A stretch of DNA of 64,000 nucleotides, from positions 1 through 64,000 of the forward strand of contig JBDKRG010000016.1 of assembly GCA_039683515.1 (NCBI GenBank), in the 5' to 3' direction. Source of the stretch: JAJFUE01 sp039683515 (GTDB taxonomy: Bacteria > Sumerlaeota > Sumerlaeia > MVZB01). Shown in pieces: positions 55,752 through 64,000 of this stretch (positions within the stretch are counted from its first letter, which is position 1; each line of letters starts with the position of its first letter). Made by a program: the position numbers and the translations under genes. The notes under the pieces are model-generated. The model did not search any database. It had not been told where the DNA came from and worked only from the letters and a program-made list of their open reading frames with translations.

Positions 55752-57758
55752 TTACTGGTCGCCCAGCTTTGCGATATACATCGCCGGCCGCGTGCCGGCC
55801 TTCCAGATCGCCCGCTCGCGCATCCGGCCGAGGAAATCGCGCCACGCGCGCAGCTCGGCGTCGCTCGGCGGCTCGGTCGCGAACTCGGTCGCGCCGGCAA
55901 AGCGCTCGACCATGCCGGCCTGGTCGTTGGCCTGGATCATCGCCGCGAGCTCGGCGTTGCCCACGAGCTCCGGCGGCGTGTGCATGGCCAGGATCCGCGC
56001 CTGCTCGAACTCGTTGACGAGGATGTGCGTGTAGCCGAACGCAACCAGGTCGCGGCGGATGTCCTCGGCGGTCTTGGGGGCGCGCAGGATCTGGTCGGTG
56101 CGCACGATCTGGTCGGCCGGGCTGCGGTCGAAGACCGAGGCGAGCGCGACCGGCCGCCGGAACGGATAGCGCCGCGCCTCGTCGATCGCGATGATCCTCG
56201 CGTTGGCCGGCAGCCCGTTGGCCGCGTCGAACAGATCGGCGGTCGCCCCGAGCGACAGTTTCATGTACTCGGCGGGCGTGATGCGGCCGAGCACGATCGG
56301 CCCCGCCAGCCGGAACGCGGCCGGGATCTGGGGCGTCGTCGCCGCCGTGAAGAGGACGACCAGCGCCAGCAGCGCGGGGCCGGCCGGCGCGGGCGCGCGC
56401 CGGAGCGCCCGTTCGAGCATGACGGCCACGATCACGAGCGCGCCGAAAATCGCCGGCGCCAGGAACCGGTCGGCGGCGTGGCGCAGGCCGCCCCACAGCA
56501 GCACCGACCCGAAAATGCCCAGGGCGAGCCAGCAGGCGAAGTGCACCCGCGCCCCGCGGCGCGTCCAGCGCGCCCCGGCCGCGCCCGCGGCCACGATCAG
56601 CGCGATCGCGATCCACGGCATCCCCGCCAGCCCCCAGCCGAGCCGCGCCACCAGGTTCGTCCAGTATTCGGCCTGGATGATCGACAGCGCCCCGTGCGTG
56701 TCCATCAGGAAGTGCATCCGCGCGGCCGGCCACCACATCGTCGGGAAAATCTCCGCCAGGAACGGCGAGAACGGGTTGCGCGCGACGTGCCACAGCCACG
56801 CCCCCCACGGCAGCCAGATGAGCAGCGCCGAGCCGGCGAACACCGCCAGCCGGGCCGGCCGCATCCGCCCCTGGCTGAGCGCCACGCACATCACCGCCAG
56901 CGGCAGCGCGACCGTCCCGGCGTGCGTCCACTTGGCCGTCACCGCCCCGCCGGCGATCAGCCCCGCCAGCGCCGCCGCGCCGAGCCCCTTCGGCCGCAGC
57001 GCGAGCAGCCCCGCCCCGAGCAGCAGCACGCCCGTCCAGTCGGTCATGCGGTCCAGCTGCAGCCGCGAGATGATCGGCTGCGTCAGCAGCACGAGCGCCA
57101 GCCACGGCCGCCACGGCTTCGGGATGCCGAGGATGCCCAGCAGCCTCAGGAAGATCGCCGTCCCGAGCGCGATCGTCATCCAGTGCAGGAGCCCCGGCGC
57201 GCGTCCCCACGCCGTCGTCTCGACGACGGCGGCCAGCGTGTAGAGCGCCTCGGTCGCGATCGGCTGGCGCGTGTAGACGACGCGCGGGATCGGCGTGAGC
57301 CGCCCCTGCTCGAAGACGTGCGGGATGATCCCCTGGTGGTATTCGAGGACGTCGTAGCTGACGGGCGGGCTCAGCGCCGGCCCGAGCATCACGGCCAGCC
57401 ACGCGATGACGCCAAGCCAGCCGGCTGCCTCAAAGATGCCGTATTCGTGCCGGCGGGCGGTGCGGATGTGATGGTAGACGCGCGCGACGGCCAGGACCAG
57501 CCCCGCCCCGCCGCCGATCGACCAGATCAGCGGGTGAAACAGCAGGCCGTCCACCTGCCCGGCCGCCAGCGCCGCCAGCGCGACGATCGGCAGGCCGGCG
57601 GCCGTCCGCGTCAGCCACCCGACGCGCCCCCGCCACGGCGGCAGCACGGCCCCCAGGAGCGAGGCCAATCCCATCACGCACAACGCGCCCCACCACGCCC
57701 GGCCGTCGAGCAGCGGCAGGGCCGGTTGGATCGGCGTCGATGGGAGCAGCGCGATCAT
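55752..57758 (-). CDS. Large GT-C-type membrane protein
   Basis: A 668-aa polytopic protein with about twelve membrane helices. The long first periplasmic loop (PPVSYDVLEYHQGIIPHVFE, then RVVYTRQPIATEALYTLAAV) has acidic residues and an H-x-x-x-x-P region like those of GT39/PMT sugar transferases. Later segments include RLQLDRMTDWTGVLLLGAGL and KWTHAGTVALPLAVM. The end (about residues 510-668) is a soluble domain with ARIIAIDEARRYPFRRPV and FGYTHILVNEFEQARIL, as in several GT39-like proteins. It overlaps the lipoprotein gene by four bases (ATGA), so the two are coupled. Substrate unknown. Confidence 0.65.
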   Translation of the reverse strand: MIALLPSTPIQPALPLLDGRAWWGALCVMGLASLLGAVLPPWRGRVGWLTRTAAGLPIVALAALAAGQVDGLLFHPLIWSIGGGAGLVLAVARVYHHIRTARRHEYGIFEAAGWLGVIAWLAVMLGPALSPPVSYDVLEYHQGIIPHVFEQGRLTPIPRVVYTRQPIATEALYTLAAVVETTAWGRAPGLLHWMTIALGTAIFLRLLGILGIPKPWRPWLALVLLTQPIISRLQLDRMTDWTGVLLLGAGLLALRPKGLGAAALAGLIAGGAVTAKWTHAGTVALPLAVMCVALSQGRMRPARLAVFAGSALLIWLPWGAWLWHVARNPFSPFLAEIFPTMWWPAARMHFLMDTHGALSIIQAEYWTNLVARLGWGLAGMPWIAIALIVAAGAAGARWTRRGARVHFACWLALGIFGSVLLWGGLRHAADRFLAPAIFGALVIVAVMLERALRRAPAPAGPALLALVVLFTAATTPQIPAAFRLAGPIVLGRITPAEYMKLSLGATADLFDAANGLPANARIIAIDEARRYPFRRPVALASVFDRSPADQIVRTDQILRAPKTAEDIRRDLVAFGYTHILVNEFEQARILAMHTPPELVGNAELAAMIQANDQAGMVERFAGATEFATEPPSDAELRAWRDFLGRMRERAIWKAGTRPAMYIAKLGDQ

Positions 57759-58495
57759 TTGCCCTTCAGGGCCGGGTTCAGATACGGCGAACGGTACGGG
57801 CGCAGCTCTTTTTCCTTGCGCATCTTGCCGGGCACGCCGGCGATGTCATGAACTTTCTCGGCCAGGGTGTGGATGGTCGTGACGGTGTCCTCGGCGATGA
57901 GCAGTGCGCTGTTGAACGGCCTGAACGACAGGCCCAGGGCCGGCCCGCCCGGATGGATGCGGGCCTCGGTGAACTGCAACACGATCGTCCGCGTTTTCAC
58001 GTCGACCAGCCTGCCTTCCAGCTGCATCCGGGTCGGCCCGGTGCCGGCCAGCCGGAAGATCGGCGAAATAAAGCCCGGCAGGATGTAGCGGATGAAGCCG
58101 TTGCCCTTGTCCCAGCCGGTGATGGCGATCTCGAGGCGCAGGTCCGGGTGCAGGATCGGCCACGTCTCCGAGGTCTCGGAGACGTCGCTGAAGACGCGCG
58201 TGCGCCACATTTCGTCGGCGACGCGCTTTTCGAGCTGCTCCTGGAACAGGCTCATGTTGGTTTTTTTGCCGACGCGCGAGATTTCGGGGGCGATCGTCTC
58301 GCGCGGGTCCAGCACGCGCACGATCAGGCTGCGGCTCGTCATGAGCTCGGCGGCGTTGGGCGCCACGTAGGCGCGGTCCATCTTGAGCGCGTTGCCGGTG
58401 GCCAGGTTGTCTTCGCCGACATAGTAAACCGGATACGTTTTGCAGCCCGTCAGCAGGGCGGCCGCCATCATGGCAACAAGGAGAAGGGTCTTCAT
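57755..58495 (-). CDS. Lipoprotein of unknown function
   Basis: A 246-aa predicted lipoprotein: KTLLLVAMMAAALLTGC has a lipobox with cysteine at residue 18. The mature part (SRSLIVRVLDPRETIAPEIS, LRLEIAITGWDKGNGFIRYI, GRLVDVKTRTIVLQF) looks like DUF4410-type or related outer-membrane lipoproteins that contain a mixed alpha/beta fold, but I do not name it. GGAG lies 9 bases before the ATG. It is the first gene of a two-gene unit with the GT-C protein; that pairing suggests an envelope polymer role. Confidence 0.65.
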   Translation of the reverse strand: MKTLLLVAMMAAALLTGCKTYPVYYVGEDNLATGNALKMDRAYVAPNAAELMTSRSLIVRVLDPRETIAPEISRVGKKTNMSLFQEQLEKRVADEMWRTRVFSDVSETSETWPILHPDLRLEIAITGWDKGNGFIRYILPGFISPIFRLAGTGPTRMQLEGRLVDVKTRTIVLQFTEARIHPGGPALGLSFRPFNSALLIAEDTVTTIHTLAEKVHDIAGVPGKMRKEKELRPYRSPYLNPALKGK

Positions 58496-58583
58496 CGCGG
58501 GACTCCTGCGAGTGCTTCGTTCGGATCCATCTTCGCCGTTCAGGTTTCATCATTCCACATTTATATGCCGCGGGCGAAGCAAT

Positions 58584-58598
58584 AGAGCGGTTGACAAG
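58584..58598. repeat. Half core element before the array
   Basis: AGAGCGGTTGACAAG, the inverted end of the GGAAAACTTTTGTCAA core. Confidence 0.5.
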
Positions 58599-59074
58599 AA
58601 GGATGCGTGGAAGGCCGGCGGTGGCGTCGGCCCCACATCGGCGGCAGATGTTCGGTGTCGAACAGCTCGTTGCACTGTGGCGCCGGCGCCCTCGCCGGCG
58701 ATTGCATTTTCCGGGAAAAGCTTGTGTCAACGGGTATCGCGTGGTTGATAAGAAGGATGCGTGGAAGGCCGGCGGTGGCGCCGGCCCCACATCGGCGGCA
58801 GATGTTCGGTGTCGAACAGCTCGTTGCACTGTGGCGCCGGCGCCCTCGCCGGCGATTGCATTTTCCGGGAAAACTTGTGTCAACGGGTATCGCGTTGTTG
58901 ATAAGAAGGATGCGTGGAAGGCCGGCGGTGGCGTCGGCGCCCTCGCCGGCGATTGCATTTTCCGGGAAAGCTTGTGTCAACGGGTATCGCGTGGTTGATA
59001 AGAAGGATGTGTGGAAGGCCGGCGGTGGCGCCGGCGCCCTCGCCGGCGATTGCATTTTCCGGGAAAACTTTTAT
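58593..59074. repeat. Tandem array of four palindromic units (154, 153, 97 and about 78 bp)
   Basis: Each unit begins GATAAGAAGGATGCGTGGAA, contains a GCCGGCGGTGGCGCCGGC palindrome arm and ends TTTTCCGGGAAAACTTGTGT plus CAACGGG. Units start at 58593, 58747, 58900 and 58997. The first two keep the inner block CCCCACATCGGCGGCAGATG to GCACTGTGGCGCC; units three and four lack about 57 bases of it, as if deleted between GCCGGC direct repeats. This explains the 661-base gap before tRNA-Pro; short frames here are repeat-derived. Confidence 0.9.
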
Positions 59075-59156
59075 CCCTTGCGCCATGGCCGCCCCCCCGC
59101 GCCCGCCCGATGAACCTTGACCTGCCTCCGGGCTCTGATATCATGAACATTCGGTT

Positions 59157-59232
59157 CGGGGCGTAGCGCAGCTGGTAGCGCACCTGCTTTGGGAGCAGGG
59201 GGTCGCCAGTTCGAGTCTGGCCGCCCCGACCA
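59157..59232 (+). tRNA. tRNA-Pro (TGG)
   Basis: Acceptor CGGGGCG/CGCCCCG, anticodon stem CCTGC/GCAGG with loop TTTGGGA (TGG, proline), T arm GCCAGTTCGAGTCTGGC, encoded CCA. Confidence 0.95.
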
Positions 59233-59263
59233 GTTTTCGGTCGCCGCCCAATCGAAACATGAT

Positions 59264-59292
59264 CCCCCGGCTCGGATCGATCCGGCCGGGGG
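59264..59292. terminator. Hairpin between tRNA-Pro and the ars operon end
   Basis: CCCCCGGC (59264-59271) and GCCGGGGG (59285-59292) form an 8-bp stem. No T-run follows on either strand, so terminator function is uncertain. Confidence 0.35.
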
Positions 59293-59327
59293 CTTGCCGT
59301 TATGGCGAACAGCTTTGGAATCGCGGC

Positions 59328-59702
59328 TCAGCCGCAACAGCAGGATGATGGCGGGGCAGCCGTGGATGCGAAGTTGATCCCCAGCCGGCCGGACATCAGG
59401 GCGTTGACCTCGCGCAACAGTTCCATCATCCCGCCCGCCGCCTGCTCGCGTTGAACATATTTCCTGTCATTCTGGATGGCGGCCTGGACGTCCGTCAGGC
59501 GCACGTAATCCGGGCCGTCGAGTTTTCCGCCGTTCTGGTAGGCGGTCTGCGCCTTCGTCGAGAGGTCGCGGTATTCATCGAAAAGCGCGGTCAGGCGGGA
59601 ATCGTTCTCGAGCGCCTGTTGCGCATCCCTCCATGCAATCCAACGCGGCTCCTGTTGGATGAGATCGGTCAGCGTTGATGCCGCAGCGGTGATTCGACTC
59701 AT
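59328..59702 (-). CDS. YlbF-family protein with C-terminal cysteine cluster
   Basis: A 124-aa helical protein resembling the YlbF/YmcA (Com_YlbF) family: LTDLIQQEPRWIAWRDAQQA, LFDEYRDLSTKAQTAYQNGG and DYVRLTDVQAAIQNDRKYVQ are typical in pattern. Unlike most members it ends in SSCCCG. GGAAG lies 8 bases before the ATG. It is the last gene of the arsenic operon (15 bases after usp). The three vicinal cysteines would bind arsenite or another soft metal; the AhpD-like protein at the other end of the operon has a similar GGCCG tail. The role in arsenic handling is inferred. Confidence 0.65.
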   Translation of the reverse strand: MSRITAAASTLTDLIQQEPRWIAWRDAQQALENDSRLTALFDEYRDLSTKAQTAYQNGGKLDGPDYVRLTDVQAAIQNDRKYVQREQAAGGMMELLREVNALMSGRLGINFASTAAPPSSCCCG

Positions 59703-59717
59703 GGGATCACTTCCTTT

Positions 59718-60596
59718 TTATTTGCGTTGCGTCGGGACAAGCAGCACCGGAGCCGGGGAATGGCGGGCCACATTGTGGCTGACGCTTCCCAGGAAAAGTT
59801 CTTCCACAAAGCCGCGTCCCTGGCTCCCCATGACGACGAGGCCGACGGTTTCATCGCGGATGACTCGCATGATCTCGACAAACGGCGATCCGTAACAGAC
59901 TTCAACCTGGATGTCGACCGGTCCGCGTTCCCGCAGGGTGCTTGCCATGGTCTCCAGCCGGACGCGATCGATCCGGTTGAATTCCGCGAGCCGGCCTTTC
60001 AGGTGAGGCTCGATGCGGGCCTTGTCCTGGACATGAAGCAGCGTGACCTTGCGGGCGCCGCTGGCGACCAGCTTTTCGACGTGGATGAACGCCAGATCGG
60101 CATTCTCCGAGAAATCGGTCGGGAATAGAACGTGCTGGTTGAAATCACAGCCGGCGGCTTGAATGCAAACCTTGCCTTCGCCTTCTTTTTGCTCGATCGG
60201 GATCACGAGCACCGGGATCCGGGCGCTATGGATCACCTCGTAGGCGACACCGCCCAGGATTTTCTCGCCCACCAGCGAGTGGCCCTGCGAACCGACGACA
60301 ATGAGCGAGTAGTTCTCCTCCTGGGCAAGCCGGTTGATTTCGTATTTCGCGAACCCGGGGACGATTCGCGTCTCGACATCGAACCCCTGCTTCTCGAGTA
60401 TTTCCTTCTGTTGTTTCAGGATTTCGTTGAGGACATCGATGCAACCGGACAGCGCTGTCGAGCTGACCTCTTGAACCGAGAGGCACTGCAGGAGCAGACA
60501 ACGAACTGCCCCGCACGCCCTTAATCCGCCCAGGCAATTGACGACCGCGAAGGAGGCGGGCGAGAGGTCGGTGGCGATGAGCAATCGGGTAAACAT
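59718..60596 (-). CDS. Tandem universal stress protein
   Basis: Two UspA domains in one chain (292 aa). The first starts FTRLLIATDLSPASFAVVNC and has LIVVGSQGHSLVGEKILGGV; the second starts HVLFPTDFSENADLAFIHVE and has LVVMGSQGRGFVEELFLGSV, with VARHSPAPVLLVP. The G-x-x-G(9)G-S/T loop that binds ATP in UspA is present in both in the form GSQG. AGGAG lies 9 bases before the ATG. It lies inside the ars operon between acr3 and the YlbF-like gene, which suggests induction by arsenite stress. Confidence 0.85.
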   Translation of the reverse strand: MFTRLLIATDLSPASFAVVNCLGGLRACGAVRCLLLQCLSVQEVSSTALSGCIDVLNEILKQQKEILEKQGFDVETRIVPGFAKYEINRLAQEENYSLIVVGSQGHSLVGEKILGGVAYEVIHSARIPVLVIPIEQKEGEGKVCIQAAGCDFNQHVLFPTDFSENADLAFIHVEKLVASGARKVTLLHVQDKARIEPHLKGRLAEFNRIDRVRLETMASTLRERGPVDIQVEVCYGSPFVEIMRVIRDETVGLVVMGSQGRGFVEELFLGSVSHNVARHSPAPVLLVPTQRK

Positions 60597-60637
60597 CCTC
60601 CGCTCCTTTCAGGATTGTATTGGACGGCCAGACGGTC

Positions 60638-61741
60638 TTATTCGATGACTTGGCGCAGTCCGTACCACGCGCGCGACTCGTTGCAGACCTTGCAGACCGA
60701 AAGCATGACGGGCACTTCGACGAGCACCCCGACGACGCACGCCAGCGCGGCTCCGGAGGTCGCGCCAAACAGGGTGATCGCGACCGCGACGGCCAGCTCG
60801 AAGAAGTTGCTCGCGCCGATCAAGGCGCCCGGCGCGGCCACGTTGTGAGGGACGCGGAGCGCCCACATCAGGAAGTAGGTCAGCATCGAGTTGAAATAGA
60901 CCTGAACCAGAATGGGCGCGGCGATCAGGATGACCGCGAACCACTGGGTGGTCAGGTTCTTTGCCTGGAATGCAAAAATCAGGACGAGCGTCAGAAGCAG
61001 GGCGATGATTGTGACGGGGTGGAAACGCGGCAGGAATTTCTTCGTGAACCACTCCTCGCCGCGCGCCTTCATGAGCAGGGTGCGCGTCAGGTATCCGGCG
61101 GCAAGCGGGATCACGATGAAGACCACGACCGACGTGATGAGCACGCGCGACGGGACGATCACGTTGGCCACCCCGCACAGGAACATGACGATCGGGGCGA
61201 ACGCCACGAGCATGATGAGGTCGTTGACGGCCACCTGCACGAGCGTGTAGACCGGGTCGCCGTCGGTCAGATACGACCAGACGAACACCATGGCGGTGCA
61301 TGGCGCGGCGGCCAGGATAATCAGGCCCGCCGTGTAATTCTTCGCGGTTTCGGGATCGACGAGTGAGGCGAATATGTGATGGAAGAAAACCCACGCCAGA
61401 AACGCCATGCTGAAAGGCTTCACCAGCCAGTTGACGAACAGCGTCACGAACAGCCCCTTGGGCCGGCGCGCGATCCCCCCCAGCGCCCCGAAATCGATCT
61501 TGAGCATCATCGGGAAAATCATCAGCCAGATCAGCACGGCGATCGGAATGTTGACCTGTGAGCCCGCGCCGAATTCCATTTTGCCGAGACTGTCGGTGAG
61601 TCCCGGGAATAACTTGCCGAGCGTGACGCCCACGACCATGCAGATGAGCACCCACAGCGTCAGCCACCGCTCGAACACGTTGAGGCGCTTGATCGCGGGT
61701 TTGGGCGCTGCCGCCAGTCCGGTCGTCGATTGGGGTTTCAT
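60638..61741 (-). CDS. acr3: Arsenite efflux permease, ACR3 family
   Basis: Inner-membrane arsenite exporter (367 aa, ten helices), unrelated to E. coli ArsB. Conserved parts: ERWLTLWVLICMVVGVTLGK, QVNIPIAVLIWLMIFPMML, the essential cysteine in LAAAPCTAMVFVWSYL, and the second conserved region GALIGASNFFELAVAVAITL with FGATSGAALA. The ATG at 61741 has AAGGA 7 bases upstream; the TTG at 61765 is not needed. It follows arsA by 20 bases. With ArsA it would work as an ATP-driven pump, alone as a proton-coupled one. Confidence 0.95.
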   Translation of the reverse strand: MKPQSTTGLAAAPKPAIKRLNVFERWLTLWVLICMVVGVTLGKLFPGLTDSLGKMEFGAGSQVNIPIAVLIWLMIFPMMLKIDFGALGGIARRPKGLFVTLFVNWLVKPFSMAFLAWVFFHHIFASLVDPETAKNYTAGLIILAAAPCTAMVFVWSYLTDGDPVYTLVQVAVNDLIMLVAFAPIVMFLCGVANVIVPSRVLITSVVVFIVIPLAAGYLTRTLLMKARGEEWFTKKFLPRFHPVTIIALLLTLVLIFAFQAKNLTTQWFAVILIAAPILVQVYFNSMLTYFLMWALRVPHNVAAPGALIGASNFFELAVAVAITLFGATSGAALACVVGVLVEVPVMLSVCKVCNESRAWYGLRQVIE

Positions 61742-61761
61742 CCAGGTGTCCTTTTCAGATG

Positions 61762-63576
61762 TCAAGCGTTGATGAATGTATTCGGCTTAAATAGTTGCGC
61801 GAGATTCTCCGGCCCGACCGGTTCATCGGCGACCCACGGAACCAGGGCGGTGCGGCTCGCCAGATCCCCCACGACCTCGCGGATATAGGGCAGTTCGCTT
61901 ACGCCGCGTGTCATGAGGAGCGGGTCGCGGGTTTCGGCCTGGGCAATGCTCTGGTTGATGACCCACGCAAACGGCTCAATCTGCGCGCGCCGCAGATCGG
62001 TCTGCAACGCCGCCGCCTCGTGAACCGGCGTGGCCTCGGGAAGAGTCACGATGATCACCCGCGTGAATTTTCCATCGCGGAGGCGCGGCAGCAATTCGAG
62101 CACCTCCGCGGGAAGATCGCTGGCGTTGCGGGCGATCTCGCGGTGATAGGCTTCGGTGGCGTCGAGCAGCAGGAGCGTATGCCCCGTGGGGGCGGTGTCG
62201 AGCACGACGAACCTGTCCAGGCCCTTGGCCACGATGCGGGCAAAGGCGCGGAACACGGCAATTTCCTCGGTGCACGGCGAGCGCAGGTCTTCTTCGAGCA
62301 TCGCGCGGCCATCGGCATCCAGGCTCTTGCCGGTCGATTCCATCACGTACTGGGCGTACGCGCGCGTTTCGGCCCGGGGGTCGATTCGGCTGACCTCAAG
62401 GCCCGGCACGTGGCCGACGGCGGCGGCCACGTGGGCGGCCGGATCGGTCGTGCTGAGATGCACGGGAAGTCCGCGCCGCGCCAGCTCGGTTGCGATTGCG
62501 GCGGCCACGGTGGTCTTGCCGACCCCGCCCTTGCCCATTGTCATGATCACGCCGCTGCCCGACTTCACCAGGTCGTCAACGAGCGCGGTGAGTGGTTCCA
62601 TGTTCGCGAAATGAACCGATGGACGCTCGTCCCGATCGATTCGATCGGACCTGCCGTCGCGGACCAAAACACGCAGGGCATCGAGTCCCAGCAGGTTGTG
62701 TGCGCGCAGCGGGACCTCGATGGGCGGCAGAGCGGCGAGGAACTCTTGTTTGAGATCGAGCGCGGCAAGGCCACGGGTTTCGAGCGCGGCGGCGGTGCGA
62801 TCCTCGGGGCAACAGGCGCGGAACACGCCGTTCAGGATCAGGCGCTGGTTGCGGACGCCAAGGGAGGCGAGCTCGCCGCTGGTGCGTTCGGCCTCGTCGA
62901 GCGCCGCCTTTTGCGGCCGGCTGACGAGGACCAGCGTCGTGAGTTTGCCGTCGGCCAGTGCGGCGACCGACCGTTCATACATCGAACGCTGTTTCTCCAG
63001 GCCGGCGAGCGGCCCAAGGCAGGAAGTCCCGGACGTGTTGCTTTCAAGGTAGCCGGACCATGCGGTCGGGAGCGTCATCAGGCGCAGCGTGTGGCCGGTG
63101 GGAGCCGTGTCGAAGATGACGTGGTCGTATCCGGCCGTCGCGGATGGATCGCCAAGCAGCCGGGCGAATTCATCGAACGCCGCGATTTCCATCGTGCAGG
63201 CGCCGGAGAACTGCTCCTCCATGCTGCGAATGATCGCGTCGGGCAGTTTGCCGCGATACGGGTCCACCATGCGGTCCCGGTAAGCCCTTGCCGCCGCTTC
63301 GGGATCGATGTTGAGGGCGAAGAGGCCGGCAGCGCCGGAGACCGGCGTTGCCTCGCGGCCGATCCGCTCATTCAGCACTTCGTCGAGGTTCGAGGCCGGA
63401 TCGGTGCTGACCAGCAGGACCTTTTGATCGCGATCGGCCAGGGCCACGGCCGTGGCGCACGCGAGCGACGTTTTCCCAACCCCGCCCTTGCCGGTGAAAA
63501 ACAGGAACCGCGTCGGCTTCTCGAGGAACGAGTTCATAGACGAAGATGCCATTTTTGAATCGCTTTCCGGTTTCAT
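61762..63576 (-). CDS. arsA: Arsenical pump-driving ATPase, two-domain ArsA
   Basis: A 604-aa ATPase with two halves. Each half has a P-loop (FFTGKGGVGKTSLACATAVA; MTMGKGGVGKTTVAAAIATE) and the DTAPTGHT signal-transduction motif. The three arsenite-binding cysteines known from E. coli ArsA are present in context: SGACTMEIAAFDEF, TSGTSCLGPLAGLEKQ and LRSPCTEEIAVFRAF. GGAGG lies 6 bases before the ATG. In the cytosol it takes arsenite and energises the membrane pump, here Acr3. No arsD or arsR is in the window. Soft metalloid dependence is expected. Confidence 0.96.
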   Translation of the reverse strand: MKPESDSKMASSSMNSFLEKPTRFLFFTGKGGVGKTSLACATAVALADRDQKVLLVSTDPASNLDEVLNERIGREATPVSGAAGLFALNIDPEAAARAYRDRMVDPYRGKLPDAIIRSMEEQFSGACTMEIAAFDEFARLLGDPSATAGYDHVIFDTAPTGHTLRLMTLPTAWSGYLESNTSGTSCLGPLAGLEKQRSMYERSVAALADGKLTTLVLVSRPQKAALDEAERTSGELASLGVRNQRLILNGVFRACCPEDRTAAALETRGLAALDLKQEFLAALPPIEVPLRAHNLLGLDALRVLVRDGRSDRIDRDERPSVHFANMEPLTALVDDLVKSGSGVIMTMGKGGVGKTTVAAAIATELARRGLPVHLSTTDPAAHVAAAVGHVPGLEVSRIDPRAETRAYAQYVMESTGKSLDADGRAMLEEDLRSPCTEEIAVFRAFARIVAKGLDRFVVLDTAPTGHTLLLLDATEAYHREIARNASDLPAEVLELLPRLRDGKFTRVIIVTLPEATPVHEAAALQTDLRRAQIEPFAWVINQSIAQAETRDPLLMTRGVSELPYIREVVGDLASRTALVPWVADEPVGPENLAQLFKPNTFINA

Positions 63577-63588
63577 TTCATGCCTCCA

Positions 63589-63984
63589 TCAGCCGCAGCA
63601 ACCGCCGTCGCGCTTGCCCGAAATCATGCGATCGATCGTGGATGCCGGTTGCGCCGTCCCGCAGCATGTTCCCTGCGTTGGCGCGCCGGCCTCCTGAGGG
63701 GTGGCGGTGGTGCCGAGGATCTTGTCCGCCAACGCGGAAATCGCTATGGCGGGGGCTGTCTTGACGGCGTTCGCCATGGCGACGGCCTTGGCCATGTCGG
63801 CATTCGATACGCCGAGCTTGCGCGCCTCGTTGTAGTGGTACTTGAAGCAGGGTTCGCAGTTGGCCGCGATCGCCGCGCCGATGGCGACCAGCTCGGCAAC
63901 GGCCTGCGTGAACTGGCTCGGCTCGGGTTCGCCCAATCCGAGTATGCTCGTCAATTCGCCGCGATCAGGGTATCTTCCACTCAC
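63589..63984 (-). CDS. AhpD-like (carboxymuconolactone decarboxylase) protein with vicinal-cysteine tail
   Basis: First visible gene of the ars operon (131 aa from a GTG at 63984 with AAGG 6 bases upstream; the frame is open to the window edge, so it may be longer). AELVAIGAAIAANCEPCFKYH has the CxxC plus His of AhpD-type peroxidase or disulfide enzymes, and NEARKLGVSNADMAKAVAMA is the following helix. A tail adds two vicinal pairs: GTCCGT and the terminal GGCCG. It lies 12 bases before arsA. The cysteine tail may carry arsenite to ArsA, as ArsD does in other systems; this is inference. Confidence 0.75.
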   Translation of the reverse strand: MSGRYPDRGELTSILGLGEPEPSQFTQAVAELVAIGAAIAANCEPCFKYHYNEARKLGVSNADMAKAVAMANAVKTAPAIAISALADKILGTTATPQEAGAPTQGTCCGTAQPASTIDRMISGKRDGGCCG

Positions 63985-64000
63985 CGCGACCTTGTCATCG

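Noticed and set aside
58593..59074. Possible CRISPR array
   Set aside because: Units are contiguous, 78-154 bp, without unique spacers, and are also dispersed singly. No cas gene.
58591..59120. Several overlapping frames of 60-168 codons on both strands
   Set aside because: All are generated by the repeat array; they change frame from unit to unit.

Overview
The window is a 64 kb, GC-rich bacterial chromosome segment. The anti-Shine-Dalgarno CCTCCTTTCT ends the 16S rRNA, and GGAG-type ribosome sites precede many genes. The 16S 5' region (GGATTAGGCATGCAAGTCG), linked 16S-tRNA-Ile-tRNA-Ala-23S-5S order, type II secretion pseudopilins, futalosine-type menaquinone gene, GH20 and DUF2961 glycan hydrolases and many intergenic word repeats (one reading GTAGCCCGAGCGTGAGCG) suggest a poorly characterised Gram-negative lineage of the PVC superphylum or a neighbouring candidate phylum (Planctomycetota, Sumerlaeota, Hydrogenedentota or similar). 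I cannot fix the phylum without a database. No insertion sequence, phage or CRISPR array was recognised.

Layout. 0-7 kb, minus strand: galT; a four-gene pseudopilin operon gspH-I-J-K, whose GspK carries a lamin-tail-like insert and calcium-type acidic repeats; a small CPEC protein. tRNA-Val follows. 7-25 kb: a catalytically dead M50 (site-2 protease) homologue, a HEAT-repeat protein, a creatininase-family hydrolase, a DUF2961/GH172 protein, a GT2 glycosyltransferase, pepA, truA convergent with and overlapping a GT-C membrane protein, dapA, a MNT/HEPN toxin-antitoxin pair, an O-antigen-ligase-like protein, a BrnT/BrnA pair, and two unrecognised membrane proteins built from three copies of a G-[VI]-E-D-N domain, then murQ. 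25-36 kb: a pyruvate dehydrogenase operon (aceE-aceF-lpd), a lipoprotein, a mini membrane protein, a GH20 hexosaminidase and a GT39-type protein. 36.4-42.2 kb: a five-gene, same-strand cluster with no recognised function (secreted GAP-rich protein, helical 142-aa protein, 1068-aa repeat lipoprotein, 39-aa membrane peptide, TM2 protein). 42.2-48.8 kb: rRNA operon with candidate tandem promoters and processing stems. 49-58.5 kb: DUF6056-like protein, CPA2 antiporter, a membrane-anchored unknown, mqnC, a receiver-only response regulator, a GT-C protein and a lipoprotein. 58.5-64 kb: a tandem repeat array, tRNA-Pro, and a minus-strand arsenic operon (AhpD-like, arsA, acr3, tandem Usp, YlbF-like).

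How the genes work together. The PDH complex supplies acetyl-CoA; mqnC serves menaquinone; murQ and the GH20 enzyme fit amino-sugar recovery; several GT-C, GT2 and ligase-like proteins point to cell-surface glycan assembly. In the ars operon the ArsA ATPase would energise Acr3, and two small partners end in vicinal cysteines.

The most unusual features are: (1) the 36.4-42.2 kb cluster, in which the 142-aa protein and the TM2 protein share a helical domain and bracket a giant lipoprotein with about twelve 70-residue repeats; (2) the M50 homologue without HExxH; (3) several families of word-like inverted repeats that repeatedly fuse to, or supply, the stop codons of upstream genes, and that have also entered the aceF linker and the rRNA spacer.
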